Shown here piece by piece: positions 40,372 through 55,302 of a stretch of DNA of 64,000 nt. Origin of the DNA: Agromyces agglutinans (lineage in GTDB: Bacteria; Actinomycetota; Actinomycetes; Actinomycetales; Microbacteriaceae); contig NZ_WJIF01000001.1 in the NCBI RefSeq assembly GCF_009647605.1, positions 231,655 to 295,654 of the forward strand. The letters run 5' to 3'. The notes beneath the pieces were generated by a model. The model saw only the letters and a program-made list of their open reading frames with translations. It was not told the origin of the DNA and searched no databases. Both the position numbers and the translations under genes were made by a program. Position 1 is the stretch's first letter. Each line of letters opens with the position of its first letter.

Positions 40372-42045
40372 TCACCCGAGCAGTGCCGAGCGCAGGGTGT
40401 CGAGCCCGACGCCGCCCAGGTCGAGGGCGTTGCGGTGGAACGCGCGGATGTCGAACTCCGATCCCTCGCGTCGTCGCGTCTCGTCGCGCAGCTGCTCCCA
40501 GATCCGCTGCCCCACCTTGTACGACGGCGCCTGGCCCGGCCATCCGAGATACCGGTTCACCTCGAACCGGACGAACTCGTCGCTCATGGCCACGTTCTCG
40601 CGGAGGAAGTCGAATGCGTAGTCGCCGGTCCACGCGCCCTCGCCGTCGGGACGCGCCTTGCCGAGGTGCACGCCGATGTCGAGCACCACGCGGGCCGCAC
40701 GCATGCGCTGGCCGTCGAGCATGCCGAGCCGGTCGGCCGGGTCATCGAGATAGCCGAGCTCCTGCATGAGCCGCTCGGCGTACAGCGCCCAGCCCTCGGC
40801 ATGGCCCGACGTGCCGGCGAGCTGGCGCCGCCACGTGTTGAGGGTGCCGCGGTTGACGACGGCCTGCCCGATCTGCAGGTGGTGCCCGGGCACGCCCTCG
40901 TGGTAGACGGTCGTGAGCTCGCGCCAGGTGTCGAACTCGGTCACGCCCTCGGGCACCGACCACCACATACGGCCCGGGCGCGAGAAGTCGTCGGTCGGCC
41001 CGGTGTAGTAGATGCCGCCCTCCTGCGTCGGCGCGATCAGGCACTCCAGCGTGCGGATCTCTTCAGGGATGTCGAACTGGGTCGCACCGAGCTCGGCGAC
41101 GGCGCGGTCGCTGGTCTCCTGCATCCAGCGCTGCAGCTCATCGGTGCCGTGCAGCTTCCGCGACGGGTCTCGCTCGAGGTGCGCCACGGCCTCGGCGACC
41201 GAGGCGCCGGGCAGGATCTCGCGGGCGATCGACTCCTGCTCGGCCACCATGCGCGCGAGCTCCTCGATGCCCCACTCGTACGTCTCGTCGAGATCGACGG
41301 TCGCCCCGAGGAAGTGCCGCGACCGGAGCGCGTAGATCTCGCGGCCGACCGCGTCTTCGGTGCCGGCGCGCGGCGCGAGCTCACTGTCGAGGAACCCGGC
41401 GAGGCGTTCGTACGCGGATGCCGCGTCGGATGCCGCCCGCGCGAGGTCGGCGTCGAGCGCAGCGGGCAGGGCGGTGCCGCCGGCGGTGGCCTCGGCGGCG
41501 AACCTGGCGAAGAAGCCGTCGGCCCGGGCCTGGCGCCTCGCCTGGTCGGCCACCTCGTGCACCTGGCGGACCGCGGGCACGATGCCGCGCTCGGCGCCGA
41601 GGCGAAGGCTCTCGACGTGCCCCTCGATCGCGGTCGGCACCTGCCGGAGCCGGGCCGCGACGAGCGCCCAGTCGTCGACGGTGTCGGTCGGCATGAGGTC
41701 GAACACGTCGCGGATGTCTTGCGAGGGGCTCGCGATGACGTTCAGGTCGCGCAGGTGCAGCCCTGCCTCGTGCTCCTCGAGCCCGAGTGCCAGTTCGCCC
41801 CCGAGGTCGGTCGCCGTGACGAGGTCGACGGCGTCGACCGGCTCGGCGGCGCGGATGGCCGCGAGCGCCGCCCGACCGACCTCGGCCTGACGCTCGTGCC
41901 CGTCGGGCGAGTAGTCGGGCAGCCGGTCGTCGAACTCGCGCCGACCGATGTACGTGCCGACGGTCGGATGCAGCTCGACGAGGGTGTCGACCCACTCCTC
42001 GGCGATCCGGTCGATGTCCGTCGGGGTGCGCGGTTCTGCTGCCAT
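40372..42045 (-). CDS. DUF885 family protein, putative metallopeptidase
   Basis: A 557-residue DUF885 protein. Members are thought to be zinc-dependent peptidases related to M3/M32-type enzymes, though few have been tested. The probable metal site is 'YHEGVPGHHLQIGQ' at about residue 380, with an upstream helix-rich region and a downstream 'AEGWALYAERLMQELGY' segment holding the expected third Glu ligand. There is no signal peptide, so it should act in the cytoplasm. It lies 23 bases after polA on the same strand and may be read through from it. Confidence 0.88.
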   Translation of the reverse strand: MAAEPRTPTDIDRIAEEWVDTLVELHPTVGTYIGRREFDDRLPDYSPDGHERQAEVGRAALAAIRAAEPVDAVDLVTATDLGGELALGLEEHEAGLHLRDLNVIASPSQDIRDVFDLMPTDTVDDWALVAARLRQVPTAIEGHVESLRLGAERGIVPAVRQVHEVADQARRQARADGFFARFAAEATAGGTALPAALDADLARAASDAASAYERLAGFLDSELAPRAGTEDAVGREIYALRSRHFLGATVDLDETYEWGIEELARMVAEQESIAREILPGASVAEAVAHLERDPSRKLHGTDELQRWMQETSDRAVAELGATQFDIPEEIRTLECLIAPTQEGGIYYTGPTDDFSRPGRMWWSVPEGVTEFDTWRELTTVYHEGVPGHHLQIGQAVVNRGTLNTWRRQLAGTSGHAEGWALYAERLMQELGYLDDPADRLGMLDGQRMRAARVVLDIGVHLGKARPDGEGAWTGDYAFDFLRENVAMSDEFVRFEVNRYLGWPGQAPSYKVGQRIWEQLRDETRRREGSEFDIRAFHRNALDLGGVGLDTLRSALLG

Positions 42046-42068
42046 CCTTCGACCCTAGCCCGCCGTGC

Positions 42069-44750
42069 TCAGTGCGCCGCGTCGTCCCAGCTCGCCCCGC
42101 GGCCGATCTGCACGTCGAGCGGTACCAGCAGGTCGGCGGCGTGCGCCATCGCGTCGCGCACGATCTGCTCGACCTGCTCGGACTCGCCCTCGGCGACCTC
42201 GAAGATGAGCTCGTCGTGGACCTGCAGCAGCATGCGCGACCGGAGTCCGGCGCCGGCCAACGCCTGCTCGGTCCGGCTCATCGCGAGCTTGATGAGGTCG
42301 GCCGCAGAGCCCTGGATCGGCGAGTTCAGCGCGGCGCGCTCGGCGTTCTCGCGGAGCACCCGGTTCGGACTGTTGAGGTCGGGGAACGGCCGGCGGCGGC
42401 CGAAGATCGTCTCGGTGTAGCCGTCGACCTTCGCCTGCTCCACGACGCCCCTGAGGTAGTCGCGCACCGCGCCGAAGCGCTCGAAGTAGTCCTTCATGAG
42501 CTGTGTGGCCTCGGCGCGGTCGATGCGCAGCTGCTTGGAGAGGCCGAACGCGCTGAGCCCGTACGCGAGCCCGTACGACATCGCCTTCACCTTGGTGCGC
42601 ATGAGCGGGGACACGTCGGCGGGTTCGACGCCGAAGACCCTCGCGCCGACGAACCGGTGCAGGTCTTCCCCGGCGTTGAACGCCTCGATCAGGCCGGGGT
42701 CGCCTGACAGATGCGCCATGATGCGCATCTCGACCTGGGAGTAGTCGGCCGTGAGCAGTTCGGCGAAGTCCTCGCCGTGGCGGAACGCCTCGCGGATGCG
42801 CCGCCCCTCCTCGGTGCGGATGGGGATGTTCTGCAGGTTCGGGTCGTTGCTCGACATGCGGCCGGTCGCCGCGCCGATCTGGCCGTAGCTCGTGTGGATG
42901 CGACCGTCGGCGGCGATCGATTTGTCGAGCGCGTCGACGATCTGGCGGAGCTTGGTCGCGTCGCGGTGCTCGAGCAGGAGACCGAGGAACGGGTGCGGGT
43001 TCGAGTCCTGGAGGTCGGCCAGGGCGCTGGCGTCGGTCGAATAGCCGGTCTTCGTCGCCCGGGTCTTCGGCATGCCGAGCTGGTCGAACAGCACCTCCTG
43101 GAGCTGCTTGGGCGAACCGAGGTTCACCTCGCGCCCGATCTCGGCGTACGCGGAGGCGGCAAGGGCGGCGGCGCGCTCTCCGAGGCTCGTCGAGAGCTCG
43201 GCCAGCTGCGCATGGTCGACCGTGACGCCTCGCAACTCCATGGCCGCGAGCACCGGCACGAGCGGCATCTCGACGTCGGCGAGCACGCGGCGCGTGCCCT
43301 CGCTCATCGCGGCCAGCACGGCCGGCGCGAGCCGGGCGGAGAACCACGCGAGCTCGGGCGGGCCGGATGCCTCGTCTTCGGCGGGCACGAGCTGCGCCGG
43401 GTCGCCCTCGGGCACGCGTTCGCCCAGGTAGCGCTCGACCAGGTCGGAGAGGTTCTTCTCCTGGAGGTTCGGCCGGATCAGCCAGCCCGCGACGAGCGGG
43501 TCGACCACGAGGCCGTCGAACGCGAGTCCGGAGCGCTGGAGCGCCTTGAGCTGGCCCTTGGCGTCGGTGACGATCTTGGGCGCGGCGCTCGCGAGCCAGG
43601 CCTCGAACGGCGCGAGCTCGGCACGACCGGGCTGCCACTGCACCTCGAGGGTCTCGGTGCGCGTGGCCACGCCCGCACCGATGACCCGGCCGTCGAGGAC
43701 CTCGAGGTGCAGCCCCAGTCCGGCCGGCTCGGCCGCGACGGCGCGTTCGAGCCACGCCGCGAGCTCGTCGCCCACGGCGCGCGCGGCCTTCGGCGCCTCA
43801 GGCGCCGGCTGGTCGGTCGCGACCGGGGGCACCGGCGCCGCTGCGGCCGCGGAGGCCTCGCCCGTGACGAGCTTGGTGATGCGCTCCATCAGGGTGCGGA
43901 ACTCGAGCCGCTCGAAGATCGGGCGGATCGCCTCGAGGTCGATCGGCTTCGACTCGAGCGCGTCGAGTTCGACGTCGAGCGGCACATCGCGCACGAGGCG
44001 GTTGAGCTTGCGGTTGCGCACGGCGTGCTCGCGGTGGTCGCGCAGGTTCTGGCCGACGACGCCCTTGATCTCATCGGCGTGCTCGAGGATGCCGTCGAGG
44101 TCGCCGTAGAGCCCCAGCCACTTCACCGCGGTCTTCTCGCCGACCTTCGGGATGCCAGGCAGGTTGTCGCTCGTCTCGCCGACGAGCGCGGCGACGTCGG
44201 GGTACTGCTCGGGTCGGATCCCGTACCGCTCGATGACCGCCGCCGTGTCGTAGCGCTTGAGCTGCGACACGCCCTGCGAATTCGGGTAGAGCAGCGTGAC
44301 CTCGTCGTCGACGAGCTGGATGGTGTCGCGGTCGCCCGAGACGAGAAGCACGCGGTAGCCGCTCGCCTCGCCGCGCGTCGCGAGCGTCGCGAGCAGGTCG
44401 TCGGCCTCGTAGTCGTCCTTCTCGAGCACCGTGATGCCCATGGCCTGCAGAGCCTCTTGGAGGATCGGCACCTGGCCCTTGAACTCGACCGGGGTCTCGC
44501 CGCGGTTGCCCTTGTACTCCTCGTACTCGCGCGTGCGGAACGAGACCCGCGACTTGTCGAACGCGACGGCGAGGTGGGTCGGCTTCTCGTTCGCCAGGAG
44601 CAGGAGCAGCATCGAGAGGAAGCCGTGGATGGCGTTCGTGTGCTGCCCGTCGCGGGTCGTGAAGCTGTCGACCGGGAGCGCGTAGAACGCCCGGAATGCG
44701 AGTGAGTGACCGTCGACGACGAGGAGGGTGGGCTTCATGGGGTCCGACAC
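42069..44750 (-). CDS. polA: DNA polymerase I
   Basis: An 893-residue family A polymerase for repair and Okazaki-fragment processing. The N-terminal 5'-nuclease domain (about 1-300) keeps its acidic residues ('VVDGHSLAFRAF', 'DDYEADDLLATLA', 'VSGDRDTIQLV'). The central 3'-5' exonuclease-like domain lacks the DxE and later Asp motifs, so proofreading is probably absent. Polymerase motifs are A 'ADYSQVEMR' (about 670), B 'RTKVKAMSYGLAYG' (about 720) and C 'LLQVHDELIFEV' (about 845). Start is uncertain within five codons (ATG 44753, GTG 44750, ATG 44738); I chose the GTG, giving an MSDP-type N terminus. Confidence 0.97.
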   Translation of the reverse strand: MSDPMKPTLLVVDGHSLAFRAFYALPVDSFTTRDGQHTNAIHGFLSMLLLLLANEKPTHLAVAFDKSRVSFRTREYEEYKGNRGETPVEFKGQVPILQEALQAMGITVLEKDDYEADDLLATLATRGEASGYRVLLVSGDRDTIQLVDDEVTLLYPNSQGVSQLKRYDTAAVIERYGIRPEQYPDVAALVGETSDNLPGIPKVGEKTAVKWLGLYGDLDGILEHADEIKGVVGQNLRDHREHAVRNRKLNRLVRDVPLDVELDALESKPIDLEAIRPIFERLEFRTLMERITKLVTGEASAAAAAPVPPVATDQPAPEAPKAARAVGDELAAWLERAVAAEPAGLGLHLEVLDGRVIGAGVATRTETLEVQWQPGRAELAPFEAWLASAAPKIVTDAKGQLKALQRSGLAFDGLVVDPLVAGWLIRPNLQEKNLSDLVERYLGERVPEGDPAQLVPAEDEASGPPELAWFSARLAPAVLAAMSEGTRRVLADVEMPLVPVLAAMELRGVTVDHAQLAELSTSLGERAAALAASAYAEIGREVNLGSPKQLQEVLFDQLGMPKTRATKTGYSTDASALADLQDSNPHPFLGLLLEHRDATKLRQIVDALDKSIAADGRIHTSYGQIGAATGRMSSNDPNLQNIPIRTEEGRRIREAFRHGEDFAELLTADYSQVEMRIMAHLSGDPGLIEAFNAGEDLHRFVGARVFGVEPADVSPLMRTKVKAMSYGLAYGLSAFGLSKQLRIDRAEATQLMKDYFERFGAVRDYLRGVVEQAKVDGYTETIFGRRRPFPDLNSPNRVLRENAERAALNSPIQGSAADLIKLAMSRTEQALAGAGLRSRMLLQVHDELIFEVAEGESEQVEQIVRDAMAHAADLLVPLDVQIGRGASWDDAAH

Positions 44751-44828
44751 CATGTCAGCCTACAAGCGGCCGCCGACACCGCCCGACGGGCACGGATGCC
44801 TCGCAGACCGCGCGTGCTCCGAAGACGA

Positions 44829-44863
44829 CGGATGCCGCGTCGGGCGAACCCGCGCGGCATCCG
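44829..44863 (-). terminator. Terminator after pdtaR
   Basis: A 15-bp stem (CGGATGCCGCG plus CGGG arms, one bulged base) closed by a CGAA loop, 20 bases after the pdtaR stop and before polA. The arms contain the GGATGCC word found all over the window. Confidence 0.75.
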
Positions 44864-44883
44864 GTGAGGAAGGGAAGCCCCGG

Positions 44884-45489
44884 CTACTTCTTCGCCGAGA
44901 GCTGTTCGATGATGGCCTGCGAGACGTCGCGCATGGTGAGTCGACGATCCATCGACGCCTTCTGGATCCAGCGGAACGCCTCGGGCTCGGTGAGGCCCAT
45001 CTTCTCGTTGAGCAGGCCCTTGGCGCGGTCGACGAGCTTGCGCGTCTCGAAGCGCTCGACCAGGTCGCCGACCTCGGCCTCGAGCGCGATGATCTGGGCG
45101 TGGCGGGCGAGGGCGATCTCGATCGCCGGCAGCAGGTCGTTCGGGGTGAACGGCTTCACGACGTAGGCGAGGGCGCCGGCCTCGCTGGCCCGCTCGACGA
45201 GCTCCTTCTGGCTGAACGCGGTGAGGAGCACGACCGGGGCGATGTGGCCCTTCGAGAGTCGCTCCGCGGCCGAGATGCCGTCGAGCTGGGGCATCTTCAC
45301 GTCCATGATGACGAGGTCGGGGCGCAGTTCGGTCGCCAGGGCGACCGCGGTCTCGCCGTCTCCGGCCTCGCCGACGACCTCGAAGCCGTTGTCACGGAGG
45401 ATCTCGACGATGTCGAGCCGGATGAGCGACTCGTCTTCCGCGACGACGACGCGCCGAGGCGCCGACTGGGTGGGTTCGCTGTCTGTCAC
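44884..45489 (-). CDS. pdtaR: ANTAR-domain response regulator, PdtaR type
   Basis: A 201-residue response regulator whose output is an RNA-binding ANTAR domain, related to M. tuberculosis PdtaR (Rv1626), which also lies near polA. The receiver domain has the acidic pocket 'VVAEDES' (Asp19), phospho-acceptor Asp63 in 'VIMDVKMPQLDG', Thr90 and Lys112 ('VVKPFTP'). The ANTAR helices cover about 135-195 ('LVDRAKGLLNEKMGLTEPEA'). Such proteins act by binding paired hairpins in mRNA leaders after phosphorylation. The kinase partner PdtaS is not in this window. Start is the GTG at 45489. Confidence 0.92.
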   Translation of the reverse strand: MTDSEPTQSAPRRVVVAEDESLIRLDIVEILRDNGFEVVGEAGDGETAVALATELRPDLVIMDVKMPQLDGISAAERLSKGHIAPVVLLTAFSQKELVERASEAGALAYVVKPFTPNDLLPAIEIALARHAQIIALEAEVGDLVERFETRKLVDRAKGLLNEKMGLTEPEAFRWIQKASMDRRLTMRDVSQAIIEQLSAKK

Positions 45490-45511
45490 GGCTGAAAGCC
45501 TACGGTATTCT
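45483..45511 (+). promoter_or_regulatory. Promoter of the tRNA-Leu gene
   Basis: CTGTCA (45483-45488) and TATTCT (45506-45511) are 17 bases apart, with the mature tRNA starting 15 bases downstream. Each box matches four of six consensus bases. The -35 box overlaps the divergent pdtaR start codon. Confidence 0.5.
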
Positions 45512-45525
45512 GGCCGGGGCCTTTG

Positions 45526-45608
45526 GCCGGTGTGGCGGAATGGCAGACGCGGAGCACTCAAAATGCTTTGCCCGAAAGGGCGTGTGGGTTCGACCCCCAC
45601 CACCGGCA
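45526..45608 (+). tRNA. tRNA-Leu (anticodon CAA)
   Basis: The sequence folds as a class II tRNA: acceptor GCCGGTG pairing with CACCGGC, D arm from GCGG to CGC, anticodon loop CTCAAAA with anticodon CAA (reads UUG), a long variable arm with a GCCC-GAAA-GGGC hairpin, and a T arm GTGGG-TTCGACC-CCCAC. CCA is not encoded. The long variable arm and A discriminator confirm leucine identity. It stands alone and converges with the hydrolase gene. Confidence 0.95.
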
Positions 45609-45618
45609 CCGAACGGCG

Positions 45619-46515
45619 TCACTCCGACTGCGGTGCACTCCCCCGCGCACCGCGATGGATCTCGACGATCCGCGCCGCTCCGGGCGACCCGGGCTCCACG
45701 ACGAGCGGTCGATCGTCCATGAACAGGCCGATCACACGGGCGAGTTCGTCGGGGTGGCTGAAGTTGATCGCGTGCGCCGCGCCCTCGATGGTCACGACCA
45801 CGACGCGGTTGTCGATGTGAGCGGCGACCTCGCGGATCCGTGCGGCCGAGGGCATCAGCGGGTCGCGGTCGCCGACGACGACGAGGGTCGGCGCGTCGAG
45901 GGCGAGCAGGCGCTCCAGCGTCGGATACCGCGTCAGCGAACGGAACATCCGAACCGTGCTGGGGACTCCGAACCGCAGGTAGTCGGGCGTCACCACGCGG
46001 ATGAGCGACGTGGGTTCCCGGCGCCCGTCCTTCGCCAGCTGGCCGACGGCGCGAACCAGCGGCTGGTTGTGCAGGCCGCCCGCCGGCGAGACGAGCACGG
46101 CCCGCTCGAGCCGATCGGGGTAGTCGTGGGCGAACTCGCAGATGACGGGGCATCCCATCGAGTTGCCGACGAGCGTCGCCCGCTCGATGCCGAGCTCATC
46201 GAGGATCTCGACGGCGGACCGCGCGAGGTCGGGCACATCGAGCGCCCCGCGCCGTCGCCCGCTCCGGCCGAAGCCGGGCAGGTCGGGCACGATCGTGCGG
46301 AACCGCCCTGCGAGCCGCTCCGCCGTGGGCACGAGGTAGCGCCCCGAGAGGCCGAACCCGTGCACGTGCATCATGGCCCGCGCCGCATGCGAGGCCGGTT
46401 CGGCCGGTTCGGGCGACTCGCGGAGGAAGACGCGGACGCCGTCGACCCGGATCGATCGCTCCGCCAGCGCCGGTCGATGCTCGCCGCCGGCCGCTCCCCC
46501 GTCCGGTGCCGCCAT
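45619..46515 (-). CDS. Alpha/beta fold hydrolase
   Basis: A 298-residue alpha/beta hydrolase of unknown substrate. The oxyanion region 'HVHGFGLSGRYL', the nucleophile elbow 'GNSMG' and the late 'VVGDRDPLMP' and 'EGAAHAINFSHPDELA' segments give the expected Ser, Asp and His triad. The arrangement resembles C-C bond hydrolases and small esterases, but no pathway genes are nearby. There is no signal peptide. It lies between the pyk terminator and tRNA-Leu and reads against the tRNA. Confidence 0.88.
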   Translation of the reverse strand: MAAPDGGAAGGEHRPALAERSIRVDGVRVFLRESPEPAEPASHAARAMMHVHGFGLSGRYLVPTAERLAGRFRTIVPDLPGFGRSGRRRGALDVPDLARSAVEILDELGIERATLVGNSMGCPVICEFAHDYPDRLERAVLVSPAGGLHNQPLVRAVGQLAKDGRREPTSLIRVVTPDYLRFGVPSTVRMFRSLTRYPTLERLLALDAPTLVVVGDRDPLMPSAARIREVAAHIDNRVVVVTIEGAAHAINFSHPDELARVIGLFMDDRPLVVEPGSPGAARIVEIHRGARGSAPQSE

Positions 46516-46571
46516 GCCCGAATCCTCCCACGGAGCCGATGCGCGGGGAAGTCCCGCACGGGCGGACGGCG

Positions 46572-46603
46572 GAGGGCCCGACCGCCGCAGCGATCGGGCC
46601 CTC
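46572..46603 (-). terminator. Terminator after pyk
   Basis: A 10-bp stem (GAGGGCCCGA arms) with a 12-base loop, 11 bases after the pyk stop codon. Confidence 0.75.
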
Positions 46604-46614
46604 GTCGACTCAGG

Positions 46615-48030
46615 TCAGAGCACCTCGCCGACGCGGTGCACGCGCACGTCGTTCGTGGTGCCCGGAATCCCGGGAGGGGATCCGGAGATGATGACGACGG
46701 TGTCGCCGTCGGCCGCACGGCCCGATCGCTTGAGCACGTCGTCGACCTGGCCGACCATCTGGTCGGTGTGGGTCACGCGATCGACCACGAACGACTCGAC
46801 GCCCCAGAACAGCGACATCCGGCGACGGATCGCCTGGTCGGGCGTGAACGCGAGGATCGGGATGCTCGAGCGCAGTCGCGACATCCGCCGGACCGACTCG
46901 CCCGACTCGGTGAACACGCAGAGGTACTTCGCGTCGACGAAGTCGCCGATGTCGACCGCGGCGGCCGTGATCGCGCCCGACTGCGTACGGGGCTTCGTGC
47001 CGAGCTTGGGCACGCGCTCGAGCCCGTGCTGCTCGGTCGAGCTCACGATGCGGGCCATCGTCTGCACGGTGATGACGGGGTACTCGCCCACGCTCGTCTC
47101 GCCCGAGAGCATGACCGCGTCGGCGCCGTCGAGCACCGCGTTGGCGACGTCCGAGGTCTCGGCGCGCGTGGGCACCGGGCTGTGGATCATCGACTCGAGC
47201 ATCTGCGTCGCGACGATGACCGGCTTCGCGAGGCGACGTGCGATCTCGATCGCCTGCTTCTGCACGATGGGCACCGCCTCGAGCGGAAGCTCGACGCCGA
47301 GGTCGCCGCGGGCGACCATGATGGCGTCGAAGGCCTCGATGATCCCCTCGAGGTGGTCGACCGCCTGCGGCTTCTCGATCTTCGCGACGACCGGCACGCG
47401 GCGCCCGACCTCGTCCATGATCTCGTGCACGCGCGTGATGTCGTCGGCGTTGCGCACGAACGACAGCGCGATCAGGTCGGCGCCGAGCTCGAGGCCCCAG
47501 CGCAGGTCGGCCTCGTCCTTCTCGGAGAGCGCGGGCACGTTCACGGCGACGCCCGGCAGGTTGATGCCCTTGTTGTTCGACACCGGTCCGGCGACGATCA
47601 CCTTCGTGGTCACCACGACGCCGTCGGTCTCGAGCACCTGGACGCGGACCTTGCCGTCGTCGATGAGCAGGAAGTCACCGGGCTTGACGTCGTTCGGCAG
47701 GCCCTTGAAGGTCGTGCCGACGAGCTCTTTCGTGCCGACCACGTCTTCGGTGGTGATCTTGAAGATGTCGCCCTCGGCGAGCTCGTAGGGTCCGCCCTCG
47801 AACTTGCCCAGGCGGATCTTCGGGCCCTGCAGGTCGACGAGCACCGCGATCGCCCGGCCCGAGTCGTTGGCCGCCTTGCGGACGTTCTGGTAGACGCCCT
47901 CGTGCACGTCGTAGCTGCCGTGGCTGAGGTTCATCCTCGCCACGTCGACGCCCGCGTCGATGATCGCGCGGATCTGCTCATAGCTCGACGTCGCCGGCCC
48001 GAGGGTGGCGACGATCTTCGCTCGTCTCAT
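46615..48030 (-). CDS. pyk: Pyruvate kinase
   Basis: A 471-residue kinase that makes ATP and pyruvate from phosphoenolpyruvate. 'RRAKIVATLGPATSS' at the N terminus, 'ARMNLSHGSYDVH', the Mg/phosphate site 'MVARGDLGVELP' and 'MLSGETSVGEYPV' are all present. The C-terminal allosteric domain ends in 'GTTNDVRVHRVGEVL'. GGGAG precedes the ATG. The 72-base spacer to gltD contains an 18-bp perfect palindrome that may be a terminator for gltD or an operator for pyk. Confidence 0.98.
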   Translation of the reverse strand: MRRAKIVATLGPATSSYEQIRAIIDAGVDVARMNLSHGSYDVHEGVYQNVRKAANDSGRAIAVLVDLQGPKIRLGKFEGGPYELAEGDIFKITTEDVVGTKELVGTTFKGLPNDVKPGDFLLIDDGKVRVQVLETDGVVVTTKVIVAGPVSNNKGINLPGVAVNVPALSEKDEADLRWGLELGADLIALSFVRNADDITRVHEIMDEVGRRVPVVAKIEKPQAVDHLEGIIEAFDAIMVARGDLGVELPLEAVPIVQKQAIEIARRLAKPVIVATQMLESMIHSPVPTRAETSDVANAVLDGADAVMLSGETSVGEYPVITVQTMARIVSSTEQHGLERVPKLGTKPRTQSGAITAAAVDIGDFVDAKYLCVFTESGESVRRMSRLRSSIPILAFTPDQAIRRRMSLFWGVESFVVDRVTHTDQMVGQVDDVLKRSGRAADGDTVVIISGSPPGIPGTTNDVRVHRVGEVL

Positions 48031-48078
48031 TTCGTTGTGTGCTCCCAGTTGTTCCGCGCCGGGGCGCGGGTCGGTGGT

Positions 48079-48096
48079 CGGCGCCGATCGGCGCCG
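48079..48096. promoter_or_regulatory. 18-bp perfect palindrome between gltD and pyk
   Basis: GGCGCCGATCGGCGCC extended by one C-G pair on each side. With no loop it is more like a dimeric protein site than an ideal terminator, though a hairpin with a small loop could also form. It lies 49 bases upstream of the pyk ATG and 7 bases downstream of the gltD stop. Confidence 0.6.
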
Positions 48097-48102
48097 GACC
48101 GG

Positions 48103-54142
<6,040 letters not shown>

Positions 54143-54230
54143 CAACTAAGTGGCAGCGGGGGACGTCGTCGGCCCTTCGAAGGGGAAGTCGCGGCGCAAG
54201 GTGCGGCGTCGCGCGGAGAACGTGGGATCG

Positions 54231-55244
54231 CTACGCAGTGGCTGACCGGCCGGGGCTTGTGGCCGCCGTCGTGCCGGGTTCGTTCTCACCCTCGACGCCG
54301 TCGTCGAGAGAGTCGGAGTCGGACTCGATGTCGTCCGAGTCTACCTCAGCGTCGGGCCCGGCCCATTCACGGCCCGGGACGTACACGCTCGGCTCGGCGC
54401 CGGTGTGCCGGCGGCGCTGCACGAGCAGGATGACGATGCCGAGGACGACCGCCGCCCAAGCGGCCCAGACGTTCGAACGCACGCCCAGGAACATCTCGCT
54501 CGGGTCGACCCGGATGGACTCCAGGAAGGCGCGCCCGGTTCCGTACCAGATCAGGTAGATCGCGAACGCGCGACCCCAGCGCAGGTTCAGCCGACGCTCG
54601 AGGAAGAGGATGACGGCGACGCCCACGAGGTTCCAGACGATCTCGTAGAGGAACGTCGGATGGAACAGTGTGCCGGGCTCGAGGCCCTGCGGCCACGCGG
54701 GGTTGGAGGACTCGATCTCGAGGCCCCAGGGCAGGTCGGTGGGCAGGCCGAAGAGCTCGTGGTTGAACCAGTTGCCGAGGCGACCGGCCGCCTGCGCGAC
54801 GAGCAGGCCGGGAGCCAGCGCGTCGGCGAACGACCAGAAGCGGATGCCCGTGGACCGGCACCCGATCCAGGCGCCGACAGCGCCGCCGATCAGCGCCCCG
54901 AAGATGGCGTTGCCGCCCTCCCAGATGTTCCAGATGGCACCCGGCTGGAAGGGGTTCCACACGTTGGCGCCCTCGTAGAAGTAGTCGCCGGGGTGGGTGA
55001 GCACGTGGTAGAGCCGGGCGCCGATGATGCCGAGAGGCACCGCCCAGAGCGCGATGTCGACGACGATGCCGGGCTCGGCGCCGCGCTTGGTCAGCCGGCG
55101 CGACGTGATGGCGACCGCGAGGATGATCCCCAGCAGGATGCAGAGCGCGTACGTGTGGATGTTCAGCGTCGTCCACCCGAAGATCGGGATCTCCCAGACC
55201 TGCCACGCGTAGTCGGGGCTCGGGATGCTGAGGGGTGCGATCAC
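54231..55244 (-). CDS. lgt: Phosphatidylglycerol--prolipoprotein diacylglyceryl transferase
   Basis: A 337-residue membrane enzyme that attaches diacylglycerol to the lipobox Cys of lipoproteins, such as the ABC binding protein at the window start. It has about seven membrane helices. The Lgt signature 'GRLGNWFNHELFGLPT' is at 154-169, and 'ARLYHVLTHPGDYF' carries the conserved His region. The last 50 residues are a charged, Asp/Glu/Ser-rich cytoplasmic tail with no motif. GTG start. It is 58 bases after trpA and is often the gene following trpA in Actinobacteria. Confidence 0.96.
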   Translation of the reverse strand: MIAPLSIPSPDYAWQVWEIPIFGWTTLNIHTYALCILLGIILAVAITSRRLTKRGAEPGIVVDIALWAVPLGIIGARLYHVLTHPGDYFYEGANVWNPFQPGAIWNIWEGGNAIFGALIGGAVGAWIGCRSTGIRFWSFADALAPGLLVAQAAGRLGNWFNHELFGLPTDLPWGLEIESSNPAWPQGLEPGTLFHPTFLYEIVWNLVGVAVILFLERRLNLRWGRAFAIYLIWYGTGRAFLESIRVDPSEMFLGVRSNVWAAWAAVVLGIVILLVQRRRHTGAEPSVYVPGREWAGPDAEVDSDDIESDSDSLDDGVEGENEPGTTAATSPGRSATA

Positions 55245-55302
55245 GCCTGGTGCGCCTTTCTCACGGATGCCGGGGGCCGCGAACGGCCTTCACGAGCGTA
55301 CT

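Noticed and set aside
54173-54184. CCCTTCGAAGGG palindrome before gltB as a nitrogen-regulator operator
   Set aside because: It does not match the AmtR or GlnR consensus I know, and 12-bp palindromes are not rare in this DNA; only mentioned under gltB.
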